Notes under the pieces: model-generated
What the model was told of the DNA's origin: nothing
The model's input: the letters and a program-made list of their open reading frames with translations, nothing else
Database searches by the model: none
Origin: Streptomyces umbrinus
GTDB lineage: Bacteria; Actinomycetota; Actinomycetes; Streptomycetales; Streptomycetaceae
Assembly (NCBI RefSeq): GCF_030817415.1
Contig: NZ_JAUSZI010000002.1
Coordinates: 3,720,001-3,784,000, forward strand
Reading direction: 5' to 3'
Length of the DNA stretch: 64,000 bases
Shown: piece by piece, positions 8,561 through 20,866 of the stretch
Layout: each line of letters opens with the position of its first letter
Numbering within the stretch: the stretch's first letter is position 1
Made by a program: the position numbers and the translations under genes

Positions 8561-9427
8561 TCAGAACAGGATGCTCATGAAGGCGCCGACCTCTTGGAAG
8601 CCCACTCTTCGGTAGGTGGCTCGGGCGGCTGTGTTGTAGTCGTTGACGTAGAGGCTGACGACGGGGGCCACGTCCGCGAGGGCGTAGCGGAGGACCGCTG
8701 CCATGCCGGGGGCCGCGAGGCCCTGGCCTCGGTATTCGGGGGCCACCCAGACGCCCTGGATCTGGCAGGCCTGGGTGGTGGCCGCGCCGATCTCCGCCTT
8801 GAAGACGACCCTGCCGTTGTGGTCGAGGCGGGCGAACGAGCGGCCGGAGCCGACCAGTTCGGCGACCCGGGCCTGGTAGAGCAGGCCGCCGTCGCCCGCG
8901 AGCGGGGAGACGCCGACCTCCTCGGTGAACATCGCCACGCACGCCGGCATGATCGTCTCCATCTCGTCCTTGCGGATGCGGCGGACGTACGGATCGGGGG
9001 CCATGTCGGTGGGGAGCCGGTCGGTGACCATCAGGGGCTGGTGCGGGCGGACCTCACGGGCCGGGCCCCAGTTGGGTTCCAGGAGACGCCAGAGCTGGGA
9101 GGTGGCGTCGGACGGGCCGACGATGGAGGAGCAGCGGCGGCCTGCCCTGCGGGCGCGGTCCGCGAAGGCCCGTACGGCTCGGGGGGTGGCGCAGATCGGG
9201 ACCAGGTTGGCGCCCGCGTAGCAGAGGGACGTCAGCATGCCGTCCTCGTACCAGCCCCACATCTCGCCGCCGAGGCGCCAGGGGTCGAGGCCGGCGACCT
9301 GTACGCGGGAGGTTACGAAGGCGTTCGCCACCGGCTCGCGGTCGAGGACGGCGAGCGCGGCGTCCAGGTCGCTCGGTTCGAGGACCCTGGTGGTCGTCTG
9401 CGTCAACACGTGCGGGGCCTTCACCAT
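8561..9427 (-). CDS. GNAT-family acetyltransferase, two-domain
   Basis: This is a 288-residue protein with an N-terminal DUF4081-like part and a C-terminal GNAT fold: GVWVAPEYRGQGLAAPGMAAV gives the acetyl-CoA loop, and LYVNDYNTAARATYRRVGF is the closing motif. The ATG at 9427 (MVKAPHV) is chosen because the open frame upstream runs through a repeat and has no conserved sequence. A GGAG lies about 13 bases before it. The position between proS and ispG is conserved in streptomycetes as far as I recall. Function is unknown; I infer a mycothiol-synthase-like or protein acetyltransferase role only loosely. Confidence 0.85.
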   Translation of the reverse strand: MVKAPHVLTQTTTRVLEPSDLDAALAVLDREPVANAFVTSRVQVAGLDPWRLGGEMWGWYEDGMLTSLCYAGANLVPICATPRAVRAFADRARRAGRRCSSIVGPSDATSQLWRLLEPNWGPAREVRPHQPLMVTDRLPTDMAPDPYVRRIRKDEMETIMPACVAMFTEEVGVSPLAGDGGLLYQARVAELVGSGRSFARLDHNGRVVFKAEIGAATTQACQIQGVWVAPEYRGQGLAAPGMAAVLRYALADVAPVVSLYVNDYNTAARATYRRVGFQEVGAFMSILF

Positions 9428-9498
9428 CAGGTCTGCTGATCTCCGCACTGTACCTGGCGGAATTGTGCCGCGCCGCCCGATGGGTCGGGGCCGGGTTT

Positions 9499-9599
9499 TC
9501 TCGCCCCCGCCGCCCCTACCCGTCCCATCCCTGGGGGCTCCGCCCCCAGACCCCCGTATCGCGCTGAACGCGCTCGTCCTCAAACGCCGGACGGGCTGG
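9499..9599. repeat. Dispersed GC-rich repeat, family B, copy 3
   Basis: It holds the same modules as 4240-4325 (CCCTGGGGGCTCCGCCCCCA and CCTCAAACGCCGGACGGGCT) in the same order, in the gap between ispG and the GNAT gene. Confidence 0.8.
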
Positions 9600-9624
9600 A
9601 AACAGGGGCGCAGCCCCGCCTTCC

Positions 9625-9656
9625 AGGGGCGCGGGGAACTGCGCGACCAGCCACAC
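9625..9656. repeat. Dispersed repeat family A
   Basis: AGGGGCGCGGGGAACTGCGC followed by GACCAGCCACAC sits 20 bases from the ispG stop. Its position suggests a role in 3'-end formation of ispG, which reads towards it. Confidence 0.75.
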
Positions 9657-9676
9657 GCGACCCGCACACGACGTCG

Positions 9677-10834
9677 TCAGCCCGCCACGGACACCGAAGG
9701 CTCGCCGGACGGGATTCCGTCCGCTTCCATCTGTTCGGCGATCTTCAGCGCTTCCTCGATCAACGTCTCGACGATCTTCGACTCGGGGACGGTCTTGATG
9801 ACCTCGCCCTTGACGAAGATCTGGCCCTTGCCGTTGCCGGAGGCGACGCCGAGGTCGGCCTCGCGGGCCTCGCCGGGTCCGTTGACGACGCAGCCCATGA
9901 CGGCGACGCGGAGGGGGACCTCCATGCCCTCAAGACCGGCGGTGACCTCCTCCGCCAGCTTGTACACGTCGACCTGGGCGCGCCCGCAGGACGGGCAGGA
10001 GACGATCTCGAGACGGCGCTGCTTGAGGTTCAGCGACTCCAGGATCTGCATGCCGACCTTGATCTCCTCGACCGGCGGGGCCGAGAGGGAGACGCGGATC
10101 GTGTCGCCGATGCCCTCGGCGAGCAGCGCGCCGAAGGCGACCGCGGACTTGATCGTGCCCTGGAAGGCGGGGCCGGCCTCGGTGACACCCAGGTGCAGCG
10201 GGTAGTCGCAGGCGGCCGCCAGCTGCCGGTAGGCGTTGACCATGACCACGGGGTCGTTGTGCTTGACCGAGATCTTGATGTCCCGGAAGTCGTGCTCCTC
10301 GAAGAGCGACGCCTCCCACAGCGCCGACTCGACGAGCGCCTCGGGCGTCGCCTTGCCGTACTTCTGGAGCAGCCGCTTGTCGAGCGAGCCGGCGTTGACG
10401 CCGATCCGGATCGGAGTGCCGGTGTCCTTGGCGGCCCGCGCGATCTCCTTGACCTGGTCGTCGAACTGCTTGATGTTGCCGGGGTTCACGCGGACCGCGG
10501 CACAGCCGGCCTTGATCGCGGCGAACACGTACTTCGGCTGGAAATGGATGTCGGCGATGACCGGGAGCTGCGACTTGCGGGCGATGGTCGCCAGCGCGTC
10601 CGCGTCGTCCTGCGTGGGGCACGCGACGCGCACGATCTGGCAGCCGGACGCGGTCAGTTCGGCGATCTGCTGGAGGGTGGCGCCGATGTCGGACGTACGC
10701 GTCGTCGTCATCGACTGCACCGAGACGGGTGCGTCTCCGCCCACCGCCACGGTTCCGACCTGGATCTGCCGGCTCTTCCGGCGCTCGGCGAGCTTGGTCG
10801 GAACGGACGGCATGCCGAGTGAAATCGCAGTCAT
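9677..10834 (-). CDS. ispG: (E)-4-hydroxy-3-methylbut-2-enyl-diphosphate synthase
   Basis: IspG (GcpE) carries out the sixth step of the MEP isoprenoid pathway, a reductive ring opening that needs a 4Fe-4S cluster. The 385-residue product has an N-terminal TIM-barrel ([23 protein letters not shown]-type motif as [12 protein letters not shown]). The C-terminal cluster ligands are in [11 protein letters not shown] and [13 protein letters not shown], followed by the conserved Glu. The ATG at 10834 ([14 protein letters not shown]) matches the usual actinobacterial N-terminus. dxr, the second MEP gene, lies 1.5 kb upstream on the same strand. Confidence 0.96.
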   Translation of the reverse strand: MTAISLGMPSVPTKLAERRKSRQIQVGTVAVGGDAPVSVQSMTTTRTSDIGATLQQIAELTASGCQIVRVACPTQDDADALATIARKSQLPVIADIHFQPKYVFAAIKAGCAAVRVNPGNIKQFDDQVKEIARAAKDTGTPIRIGVNAGSLDKRLLQKYGKATPEALVESALWEASLFEEHDFRDIKISVKHNDPVVMVNAYRQLAAACDYPLHLGVTEAGPAFQGTIKSAVAFGALLAEGIGDTIRVSLSAPPVEEIKVGMQILESLNLKQRRLEIVSCPSCGRAQVDVYKLAEEVTAGLEGMEVPLRVAVMGCVVNGPGEAREADLGVASGNGKGQIFVKGEVIKTVPESKIVETLIEEALKIAEQMEADGIPSGEPSVSVAG

Positions 10835-10954
10835 CTGCTGTGCAACCCCAAGGTAAGGATCGGTCGGTCCCGAAAGCTGACGGGCTCCAGCCATCGAGAT
10901 TACGGCACCCCCGCAGACAGGAGCACATCCGCTGCGCAGGTCCACCCAATGGAG

Positions 10955-10985
10955 GGCGGCCGGACACAAATCATGTCCGGCCGCC
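10955..10985 (-). terminator. Strong hairpin after the M50 protease gene
   Basis: GGCGGCCGGACA pairs perfectly with TGTCCGGCCGCC around a seven-base loop, 16 bases past the stop at 11001. There is no long T-run, as is common in streptomycetes. It separates the dxr-protease unit from ispG; the remaining bases to 10835 would contain the ispG promoter. Confidence 0.7.
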
Positions 10986-11000
10986 ACAAACTCCGTATGA

Positions 11001-12305
11001 CTAGGAGATTCTCACCGGGTTAACCACGTCCGCGATCAGTACCAGGATCGTGAAGCAGATGAAGATCCCGGCCACCACGTACGCGACGGGCATGAGCTTC
11101 GCCACGTCGAACGGACCGGGGTCCGGCCGCCGCAGCACCTTCGCCAGGTTGCGGCGCAGGGCCTCCCACAGGGCGCCCGCGATGTGCCCGCCGTCGAGCG
11201 GCAGCAGCGGGAGCATGTTGAACAGGAACAGGGAGAGGTTGAAGCCCGCGACGAGGAACAGCATCATCGCGATCTGGTTCTCCGGCGGGATGTCCAGCGT
11301 GAAGACCTCGCCGCCGACCCGGGCCGCGCCGACCACGCCCATCGGGGAGTCCGCCTCGCGCGGGCCGTCGCCGAAGGCCGCGTCCCACAGGGCGGGGACC
11401 TTGGACGGCAGGGCGACGAGCGACTCGACGCCGTTCTGCATCATGTCGCCCATGCGGTCGACGGACTGCCCGAACGACTGCTGGACGATGCCGGAGGCGG
11501 GCGTGAAGCCGAGGAAGCCGGCGTACACGTACTTGCCCTCGACGTAGCCGCCGTCGCCGTCGGTCTTGCTGACCTGGTTGCGGATCAGGTGGGCGGTCAG
11601 GTCGAGCTGCTTGCCGTCGCGCTCGACGGTGAGGGTGACGTCCTTGCCGGGGTTGGCGCGGATGTCGGCCTGGAGGGTCGACCAGTCGGTGATCTTCTCG
11701 CCGTTGAACGCGAGGATCTTGTCACCGCCCTGGAGCCCGGCGGCCTTGGCGGGCGCTGCGGTGTCGCTCTTCTGGCACTCGGACCGGTTCTCGCTCTGCT
11801 CGATGACGCAGTCCGAGACCTTGCCGACCGTGGTCGTCTGGGTCTGGATGCCGAAGGTCATCATCACGCCGAGGAAGATCGCGACGGCCAGGATCAGGTT
11901 CATGAAGGGGCCGGCGAACATCACGATGACGCGCTTCCACGGCTTGCGCGTGTAGAAGAGGCGTTTCTCGTCGCCCGGCTGGAGTTCCTCGAAGGACTGG
12001 GCTCTGGCGTCCTCGATCATGCCGCGCCACGGCGAGGTGGACCGGGCCTCGATACGTCCGTCGGGGCCGGGCGGGAACATTCCGATCATGCGGATGTAGC
12101 CGCCGAGCGGAATCGCCTTGACCCCGTACTCCGTGTCGCCCTTCTTGCGCGACCAGATGGTCGGGCCGAAGCCGACCATGTACTGCGGCACGCGAATGCC
12201 GAACAGCTTGGCCGTGGAGAGATGCCCCAGCTCGTGCCAGGCGATCGAGACGAGCAGGCCGATCGCGAAGACGACTATGCCGAGGATCATCATCAGGGTC
12301 GTCAT
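11001..12305 (-). CDS. Site-2 (RseP-type) intramembrane zinc metalloprotease, M50B
   Basis: The enzyme cleaves transmembrane substrates such as anti-sigma factors within the membrane. The 434-residue protein shows HELGH in the first membrane helix (zinc ligands and catalytic Glu), a central PDZ domain ([18 protein letters not shown]) and the third zinc ligand in [10 protein letters not shown]. About four membrane helices are visible. The ATG overlaps the dxr stop (ATGA), so the two are cotranslated; this dxr-protease pairing is conserved in many bacteria. Confidence 0.94.
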   Translation of the reverse strand: MTTLMMILGIVVFAIGLLVSIAWHELGHLSTAKLFGIRVPQYMVGFGPTIWSRKKGDTEYGVKAIPLGGYIRMIGMFPPGPDGRIEARSTSPWRGMIEDARAQSFEELQPGDEKRLFYTRKPWKRVIVMFAGPFMNLILAVAIFLGVMMTFGIQTQTTTVGKVSDCVIEQSENRSECQKSDTAAPAKAAGLQGGDKILAFNGEKITDWSTLQADIRANPGKDVTLTVERDGKQLDLTAHLIRNQVSKTDGDGGYVEGKYVYAGFLGFTPASGIVQQSFGQSVDRMGDMMQNGVESLVALPSKVPALWDAAFGDGPREADSPMGVVGAARVGGEVFTLDIPPENQIAMMLFLVAGFNLSLFLFNMLPLLPLDGGHIAGALWEALRRNLAKVLRRPDPGPFDVAKLMPVAYVVAGIFICFTILVLIADVVNPVRIS

Positions 12306-13615
12306 GCACGAGCCTCCGCCGTTGTCGTGGCTGTCGATGTCGCTGTGGTTCGGGCTGTCAGTTCACGGGCCCGGGCCCGCGCCCAGGTCTCCGCATCGAG
12401 GACGTCCGGGACGGTGAGCGAGGTTCCCGGACGATGGGGGTCCCCCCGCTCGAGCGAAGCCGAGAGTGGGGGAGTGCCGTGCTCGGCGACGACCTTCGTG
12501 ACGGTCTCCATGATCCCGTTGAACGGCAGGGAGCCGTTCAGGAACGCGTCCACGCACTCCTCGTTGGCCGCATTGAACACCGCCGGGGCCGTGCCCGCGA
12601 GCTGCCCGACATGCCGGGCGAGCCCCACCGACGGAAACGCGTCGGTGTCGAGCGGGAAGAACTCCCAGCTCGACGCCTTCGACCAGTCGAAGGCGGGCGC
12701 GGCGTCGGGGACCCGCTCGGGCCAGCCGAGGCCGATGGCGATCGGCCCGCGCATGTCGGGGGGCGTCGCCTGGGCCATTGTCGATCCGTCCGTGAACTCC
12801 ACCATCGAGTGGACATACGACTGCGGATGCACGACCACCTCAATCCGCTCGAAGGGAATGTCGTAGAGGAGGTGCGCCTCGATGACTTCAAGACCCTTGT
12901 TGACCAGGGTCGCGGAGTTGATCGTGATGACGGGGCCCATGGCCCAGGTGGGGTGCGCGAGGGCGTCCTCGGGGGTGACGTCGGCCAGCTCGGTCTTCGT
13001 ACGTCCTCTGAAGGGGCCGCCGGACGCGGTGACGACGAGCTTGCGTACGTCGGCCCTGGTGCCGGAGGCGAGCGCCTGGAAGAGGGCGGCGTGCTCGGAG
13101 TCGACCGGGATGATCTGGCCCGGCTTGGCCAGCGCCTTCACCAGCGGGCCGCCGACGATGAGCGACTCCTTGTTGGCGAGCGCGAGGGTGCGGCCCGCCT
13201 CCAGGGCGGCGAGGGTGGGGGCGAGGCCGATCGAGCCGGTGATGCCGTTCAGGACGGTGTGGCACTCGGAGGCGGCGAGGTGGGTCGCGGCGTCCGCTCC
13301 CACGAGGATCTCGGGGAGGGTCTCCCCCGCTCCGTACTGCGCGGACAGGGCCTCGCGCAGCGCCGGTACGACGTCCTCGCGCGCGACGGCGACCGTCCGG
13401 ACGCGGAGCCGGTGCGCCTGCTCGGCGAGCAGTCCGACCCTCCCGCCCGCGGCGGAGAGCCCGGTGACCCGGAACCTGTCGGGATTGCGCAGCACAAGAT
13501 CGATGGCCTGGGTCCCGATCGACCCGGTGGATCCGAGGATCACCACATCCCGGACTCCGTCCACAGGATCGAAGACAAGATGCGGATCGGCGAGGGGGGC
13601 TGGACTGTCGCTCAT
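12302..13615 (-). CDS. dxr: 1-deoxy-D-xylulose 5-phosphate reductoisomerase
   Basis: Dxr makes MEP from DXP with NADPH, the committed step of the MEP pathway. Visible motifs are [13 protein letters not shown] (NADPH fold), [60 protein letters not shown]. The protein is 437 residues, longer than the usual 390-420. The extra length includes about 14 residues encoded by a dispersed repeat (12433-12474) inserted in frame in the C-terminal helical domain. The ATG 13615 was chosen because conserved sequence begins shortly after it. Confidence 0.95.
   Translation of the reverse strand: MSDSPAPLADPHLVFDPVDGVRDVVILGSTGSIGTQAIDLVLRNPDRFRVTGLSAAGGRVGLLAEQAHRLRVRTVAVAREDVVPALREALSAQYGAGETLPEILVGADAATHLAASECHTVLNGITGSIGLAPTLAALEAGRTLALANKESLIVGGPLVKALAKPGQIIPVDSEHAALFQALASGTRADVRKLVVTASGGPFRGRTKTELADVTPEDALAHPTWAMGPVITINSATLVNKGLEVIEAHLLYDIPFERIEVVVHPQSYVHSMVEFTDGSTMAQATPPDMRGPIAIGLGWPERVPDAAPAFDWSKASSWEFFPLDTDAFPSVGLARHVGQLAGTAPAVFNAANEECVDAFLNGSLPFNGIMETVTKVVAEHGTPPLSASLERGDPHRPGTSLTVPDVLDAETWARARARELTARTTATSTATTTAEARA
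12433..12474. repeat. Dispersed inverted repeat (family C) inside dxr
   Basis: GGGGGTCCCCCCGCTCGAGC continues with GAAGCCGAGAGTGGGGGA, an imperfect palindrome. From memory this sequence is common between genes in streptomycetes, but here it is read in frame within dxr, encoding roughly [13 protein letters not shown]. Confidence 0.65.
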
Positions 13616-13675
13616 CCCCCCATTGTTGCCGCAATGCCGCTCCAACAGGACAGCGAGTCCCACCTGTGCCCCGTT

Positions 13676-13710
13676 AGGGGCGCGGGGAACTGCGCGACCA
13701 GCCCCACACG
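13676..13710. repeat. Dispersed repeat family A
   Basis: AGGGGCGCGGGGAACTGCGC with GACCAGCCCCACACG lies in the 145-base gap between the secA stop and the dxr start, consistent with a transcript end after secA. Confidence 0.75.
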
Positions 13711-13760
13711 ACCCGCACCCGCCACCGAACCGCGCAGCCCTCCACCTCACGCGCCCCCGA

Positions 13761-16558
<2,798 letters not shown>

Positions 16559-16559
<1 letters not shown>

Positions 16560-17044
16560 TAAATCGCGTCCACCAGCATCTGTATGCGGCGATTGGCGCG
16601 CTGCAGAATGTGGACGCCTTGTTGGTTCGCTTTGATCACCTCGCGCAGTACGGGGTCTTTCGCATACCCCACCGCGCCGCGGAAAAGCTGCTGGATCACG
16701 GGCCGTTCGCCCGGCCGCCCCGCGTCGAGCAGTGCGTCGACGTCCCGGAGGTCGAATCTCCGGACGGGCAGCGGGTCGAAGGAGGCCACGGACGGCCGCG
16801 GTTCCTCGTCGACCAGCGCCAGCGCGCAGTCGTTCAGCAGGACCGCGAGCGCGTCCCGGTGGGCCTCGAAGGTCTCCGGCGCGCTCTGGCGAAGCTTGTC
16901 CGCCAGTGGCAGAACCTCATTGCGCACCGTCCGTAACGCCCGTACGAGTTCTGTGTCGTTCAGCTGTTCTCGCGCTTCCCCGCGCGCTCGCGTCAGCTGG
17001 ACGGAAAATCCCTGACTGTATTCTTCCCCCACACCGTGGCGCAT
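16559..17044 (-). CDS. Small protein of unknown function translationally coupled to secA
   Basis: The ATG 17044 ([13 protein letters not shown]) follows GGGGACAAAAT. The 161-residue product is helical and charged, without membrane segments or a signal peptide, and ends in [18 protein letters not shown]. Its TAA stop shares a base with the secA ATG. I do not recognise the family. Tight coupling suggests a partner or regulator of this SecA. The ATG at 17086 is an alternative start adding 14 residues. Confidence 0.6.
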
Positions 17045-17146
17045 ATTTTGTCCCCGTTCGCCATTCCGTTCATTGTTGACGCACACCTTCTGTGCGGCAA
17101 GCGGCAGAATGACGACGGGGACGGCAGTGCATTCCTGGGGAAAAGG

Positions 17147-19093
17147 TCAACGGATGGGGCGGTGGACGTTCTCCCTTTCGGACGGTCCGGGTGTCGCGTC
17201 GGCGATCCAGGGGCCTTCGCCGGACGGGTCGACGACTCCCTCCTCCAGCCAGGTGTAGGCACCGCCGAGGACACCCTTGACGACCTTGCGGTCGAGGTCG
17301 TCGGTGTTGGACCACAGCCGGCCGAAGAGTTCCTCGACGCGGACCCGGGACTGGCTGCAGAAGGCGTCGGCGAGCTGGTACGCCTCGCGGCCGTGGTCCC
17401 CGGTGGTGCGCAGGAGTTCGGCGCGGACGCAGGCGGCGCTCATCGCGAAGAGTTCGGCGCCGATGTCGACGATCCGGCCGAGGAAGCCCTGCTTGGTCTC
17501 CATTCGGCCCTGCCAGCGGGACATCGCGTAGAAGGTGGACCGGGCGAGCTTGCGGGCCGACCGCTCCACGTACCGCAGGTGACCGGAGAGGTCGACGTGG
17601 CCCGCCGGGTGGAAGTCCCCGTACGAGCGCGGGAGTTGGCCGGGGCCCGCGACCAGCTTCGGGAGCCACTTGGCGTAGAAGACCCCGGCGTTGGCGCCCG
17701 CCTTCGCCTTGTCCGAGAGGGACTTCTCCGGGTCGATGAGGTCGCCGGCCACGGACAGGTGGGCGTCGACCGCCTCGCGGGCGATCAGCAGGTGCATGAT
17801 CTCGGTCGAGCCCTCGAAGATGCGGTTGATGCGCAGGTCGCGCAGTACCTGTTCGGCGGGGACGGCCCGTTCGCCGCGGGCGGCCAGCGAGTCGGCGGTC
17901 TCGAAGCCGCGGCCGCCGCGGATCTGGACCAGCTCGTCGGCCATCAGCCAGGCCATCTCGGAACCGTAGAGCTTGGCGAGGGCGGCCTCGATACGGATGT
18001 CGTTGCGGTTCTCGTCCGCCATCTGGGACGACAGGTCGAGGACGGCCTCCAGGGCGAACGTCGTCGCCGCGATGAAGGAGATCTTGGCGCCCACGGCCTC
18101 GTGGAAGGCCACCGGCTTGCCCCACTGCTCGCGCACGGACGACCACTCGCGGGCGATCTTCAGACACCACTTGCCCGCGCCGACGCACATGGCGGGCAGC
18201 GAGAGCCGTCCGGTGTTGAGCGTGGTGAGGGCGATCTTGAGGCCCGCGCCCTCCGGTCCGATCCGGTTGGCGGCCGGGACCCGGACCTGGTGGAGGCGGG
18301 TGACACCGTTCTCCAGGCCGCGCAGCCCCATGAAGGCGTTGCGGTTCTCGACGGTGACGCCCTCCGAGGCGGTCTCCACGACGAACGCCGTGATGCCGCC
18401 CTTGTGGCCCTCGGACTTCGGCACCCGCGCCATCACGACCAGCAGATCCGCGACGACGCCGTTGGTGGTCCAGAGCTTCACCCCGTCGAGGACGTAGTCG
18501 TCGCCGTCCGGCACCGCGCTGGTGGCGAGGCGCGCCGGGTCGGAGCCCACGTCCGGCTCGGTGAGCAGGAAGGCGGAGATGTCGGTACGGGCGCAGCGCG
18601 GCAGGAAGATGTCCCGCTGCTCCTGCGTGCCGAAGAGCTTCAGCGGCTGCGGTACGCCGATGGACTGGTGCGCGGAGAGCAGCGCGCCGAGCGCCGGGTT
18701 CGCCGAGCCGACCAGGGCGAGCGCCTTGTTGTAGTACACCTGCGTCAGACCGAGACCGCCGTACTTGGTGTCGATCTTCATGCCGAGGGCGCCGAGCTCC
18801 TTGAGCCCGTTGATCGTCTCGTCCGGGATCCGCGCCTCCCGCTCGATGAGGGCCGAGTCGACCTTCGTCTCGCAGAAGTCGCGCAACTTGGTGAGGAACT
18901 CCTCGCCGCGCTGCACGTCCTCGTCGGGCGGCATCGGGTGCGGATGGATCAGGTCCAGCCGGAAGCGGCCGAGGAACAGCTCCTTGGCGAAGCTGGGCTT
19001 GCGCCAGTCCTGCTCCCGCGCCGCCTCGGCGACCTGCCGGGCTTCACGTTCGGTGACAGCTGGCTGGTGGGGTGTTGCGGACAAGAGGCTCAC
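17147..19093 (-). CDS. Acyl-CoA dehydrogenase, large VLCAD-like form
   Basis: This FAD enzyme would introduce a trans-2 double bond in long-chain acyl-CoAs, the first step of beta-oxidation. The 648-residue protein has the dehydrogenase core (AFLLTEPDVGSDPARLAT, LDGVKLWTTNG, RLSLPAMCVGAGK) and the end motif RIFEGSTEIMHLLIARE. About 200 additional C-terminal residues are as in very-long-chain enzymes. The GTG at 19093 (VSLLSATPHQ) is preceded by GGCGAG. It is read away from the lacI gene, from a shared 390-base gap. Confidence 0.9.
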   Translation of the reverse strand: MSLLSATPHQPAVTEREARQVAEAAREQDWRKPSFAKELFLGRFRLDLIHPHPMPPDEDVQRGEEFLTKLRDFCETKVDSALIEREARIPDETINGLKELGALGMKIDTKYGGLGLTQVYYNKALALVGSANPALGALLSAHQSIGVPQPLKLFGTQEQRDIFLPRCARTDISAFLLTEPDVGSDPARLATSAVPDGDDYVLDGVKLWTTNGVVADLLVVMARVPKSEGHKGGITAFVVETASEGVTVENRNAFMGLRGLENGVTRLHQVRVPAANRIGPEGAGLKIALTTLNTGRLSLPAMCVGAGKWCLKIAREWSSVREQWGKPVAFHEAVGAKISFIAATTFALEAVLDLSSQMADENRNDIRIEAALAKLYGSEMAWLMADELVQIRGGRGFETADSLAARGERAVPAEQVLRDLRINRIFEGSTEIMHLLIAREAVDAHLSVAGDLIDPEKSLSDKAKAGANAGVFYAKWLPKLVAGPGQLPRSYGDFHPAGHVDLSGHLRYVERSARKLARSTFYAMSRWQGRMETKQGFLGRIVDIGAELFAMSAACVRAELLRTTGDHGREAYQLADAFCSQSRVRVEELFGRLWSNTDDLDRKVVKGVLGGAYTWLEEGVVDPSGEGPWIADATPGPSERENVHRPIR

Positions 19094-19123
19094 CTCGCCG
19101 CGAATAGGGATCTTGGTTCCGGT

Positions 19124-19140
19124 ACGGTTACCGACCGGTT
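19124..19140. promoter_or_regulatory. Possible TetR-type operator upstream of the acyl-CoA dehydrogenase
   Basis: ACGGTTACCGACCGGTT lies 31-47 bases upstream of the GTG start. A TACCGACCGGT core of this kind is seen at sites of TetR regulators of fatty-acid catabolism. The symmetry is incomplete, so this is a tentative call. The rest of the gap 19094-19483 holds a family A repeat and two LacI-type palindromes. Confidence 0.3.
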
Positions 19141-19264
19141 CTACTCGATCGTATGTACCCGATTCCGGACCCACCCACCACCCCTCACGCGCCGTTCGGC
19201 CCAACCCGACGCGCACAAGAGCGAACCACTCACGGGAGGATGGTGGGGGCGAAGCCTCCCGCCA

Positions 19265-19295
19265 AGGGGCGCGGGGAACTGCGCGACAAGCCCCC
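19265..19295. repeat. Dispersed repeat family A
   Basis: AGGGGCGCGGGGAACTGCGC and GACAAGCCCCC lie in the divergent gap between the acyl-CoA dehydrogenase and lacI. Confidence 0.75.
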
Positions 19296-19360
19296 ACCCA
19301 CCCGCACCCGCCACCCCACCGGACCCCCACCCCCATAGGCGCCCCACAAAACCGACGGAG

Positions 19361-19374
19361 TCGAAGCGCTTCGA
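19361..19374. promoter_or_regulatory. LacI-type operator, perfect palindrome
   Basis: TCGAAGCGCTTCGA is a perfect 14-base palindrome with the central CG that LacI-family proteins require. It lies 110 bases upstream of the lacI start. The identical 14-mer occurs at 37685 and 37867. Confidence 0.8.
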
Positions 19375-19450
19375 CAACCTATGGACACCCACCCGCCGTC
19401 AAGCTACTGTCTAGCCACCCCCACTCGCCCCTTACCCACAATGCGCACTG

Positions 19451-19464
19451 TCGAAGCGCTTCAC
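19451..19464. promoter_or_regulatory. LacI-type operator, 12 of 14 bases matching
   Basis: TCGAAGCGCTTCAC differs from the perfect palindrome only in the last two bases. It ends 19 bases before the lacI start codon, so a bound repressor would block lacI transcription (autoregulation). Confidence 0.7.
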
Positions 19465-19483
19465 ACAACGCTTGGAGAGCTGG

Positions 19484-20497
19484 ATGGTCACCCTCGCCGA
19501 GGTCGCCCAGCACGCCGGAGTCTCGGCGAGCACGGTGAGCTATGTCCTCAGCGGCAAGCGGTCCATCTCCGCGGGTACCCGCGAGCGGGTCGAGCAGAGC
19601 ATCCAGCAGCTCGGGTACCACCCCAACGCGGGAGCCCGCGCACTGGCAAGCAGCCGGTCCAACATCATCGCGCTGATGATCCCGCTCCGTACGGACATGT
19701 ACGTACCCGTGATGATGGAGATCGCCATCGCCGTGGCGACCTCGGCCCGCACCCACGGGTACGACGTGCTGCTGCTGACCGGTGAGGAGGGCCCCGACGC
19801 CGTGCGCCGGGTCACCGGCAGCGGGCTCGCCGACGCGATGATCCTGATGGACGTCGAGCTCGACGACGAGCGGCTGCCGCTGCTGCGGGGCACGGACCAG
19901 CCGTCCGTCCTCATCGGTCTGCCCGCCGACACCAGCGGCCTGACCTGCGTCGATCTCGACTTCGGCGCCACGGGCGCGCTGTGCGCCGAGCATCTCGCGA
20001 TGCTCGGTCACCGTGACATCGCTGTCATCGGCGAGGCGCCCGCGGTCTACGAACGGCACACCGGCTTCGCCGAGCGCACCCTCGACGGACTCCGGTCCCG
20101 GTCACGGGAGTTGGGCGTGCGCGTGCTGCACCGCCCGTGCGAGGGCGGCTACGACGTGATGTCGCTGACCCTGTCCCGGATCTTCGACGAGCGGCCGGGC
20201 ACCACAGGCTTCGTCGTGCAGAACGAGTCCGCGGTCGAGCCGCTGCTCGCGCTGCTGCGCCAGCAGGGCCGGGCGGTGCCCGAGGACGTGTCGGTGGTCG
20301 CGATCTGTCCGGACCAGGTCGCCACCCAGGCCTCGGTGCGGCTGACCTCGGTCGCCATCCCCGCGCAGGAGATGGGCCGGCACGCCGTGGAGCACCTGAT
20401 CGCCAAGCTCGAAGGGCACGGCAAGGACGAAGTCGTGCTTCTCGCACCCGAGTTGACGGTACGGGCGAGTTCGGGGCCCGCCCCGGCTACAAGCTGA
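19484..20497 (+). CDS. LacI-family transcriptional regulator of the xyloglucan locus
   Basis: The N-terminal helix-turn-helix (VTLAEVAQHAGVSASTVSYV) and hinge are followed by a periplasmic-binding-protein-like ligand domain (NIIALMIPL, LMDVELDD, LTSVAIPAQEMGRHAVEHLI), 337 residues in all. The ATG 19484 is preferred over an in-frame codon four residues earlier because GGAGAG stands just upstream. Two palindromic operators precede it, and matching sites flank the divergent transporter and GH3 genes 18 kb away. I infer a repressor released by a xyloglucan-derived sugar. Confidence 0.92.
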   Translation: MVTLAEVAQHAGVSASTVSYVLSGKRSISAGTRERVEQSIQQLGYHPNAGARALASSRSNIIALMIPLRTDMYVPVMMEIAIAVATSARTHGYDVLLLTGEEGPDAVRRVTGSGLADAMILMDVELDDERLPLLRGTDQPSVLIGLPADTSGLTCVDLDFGATGALCAEHLAMLGHRDIAVIGEAPAVYERHTGFAERTLDGLRSRSRELGVRVLHRPCEGGYDVMSLTLSRIFDERPGTTGFVVQNESAVEPLLALLRQQGRAVPEDVSVVAICPDQVATQASVRLTSVAIPAQEMGRHAVEHLIAKLEGHGKDEVVLLAPELTVRASSGPAPATS

Positions 20498-20866
20498 GCC
20501 GGGCCGGTATCAGGAACACCCCACGTCAACTTCTCGGCCGCACACGACCGGGCTTGACAGCTCAGCCTGCACACCTCGTTGCGCTCCTGGCTACCCCCGA
20601 CGGCAGGACGGCCACAGGTCGCATCTACCACAAGGAGAGCCTCCCCTTGCAGTACGGGCACGTTGACAAGTACCCACGCCGGGGCGGACCCGACGACGTC
20701 AGCACGGTCAACGCCACCCACAACCGTGTCCCCGGTGCATACCGGTTCGTGCCTTCATGGACTCGCGTACCAACGCGGAAAGCCTACCGGACCGCCACAC
20801 GGCCCGGCGCCGAAAAGTACGAATCCTCCCCGGCGTAAACGCCGCGGCATCCTCGGAAGGACTCCG
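20498..20866 (+). other. 369-base gap with a decayed IS200/IS605-type end
   Basis: The gap between lacI and GH31 holds no convincing gene. Near its right end, at about 20819-20860, GAATCCTCCCCGGCGTAAAC is followed by GCCGCGGCATCCTC. The CGGCG-TAAA-CGCCG hairpin sits between GAATCC and ATCCTC boxes, the same arrangement as the intact element end at 49869. I read it as the relic of a small TnpB-type element or its non-coding derivative. The GH31 ribosome site follows immediately. Confidence 0.4.

Noticed and set aside
20137..20838. 233-codon plus-strand frame overlapping the end of lacI
   Set aside because: It mostly reads lacI in another frame and then the element relic. It has no recognisable protein features and no ribosome site.
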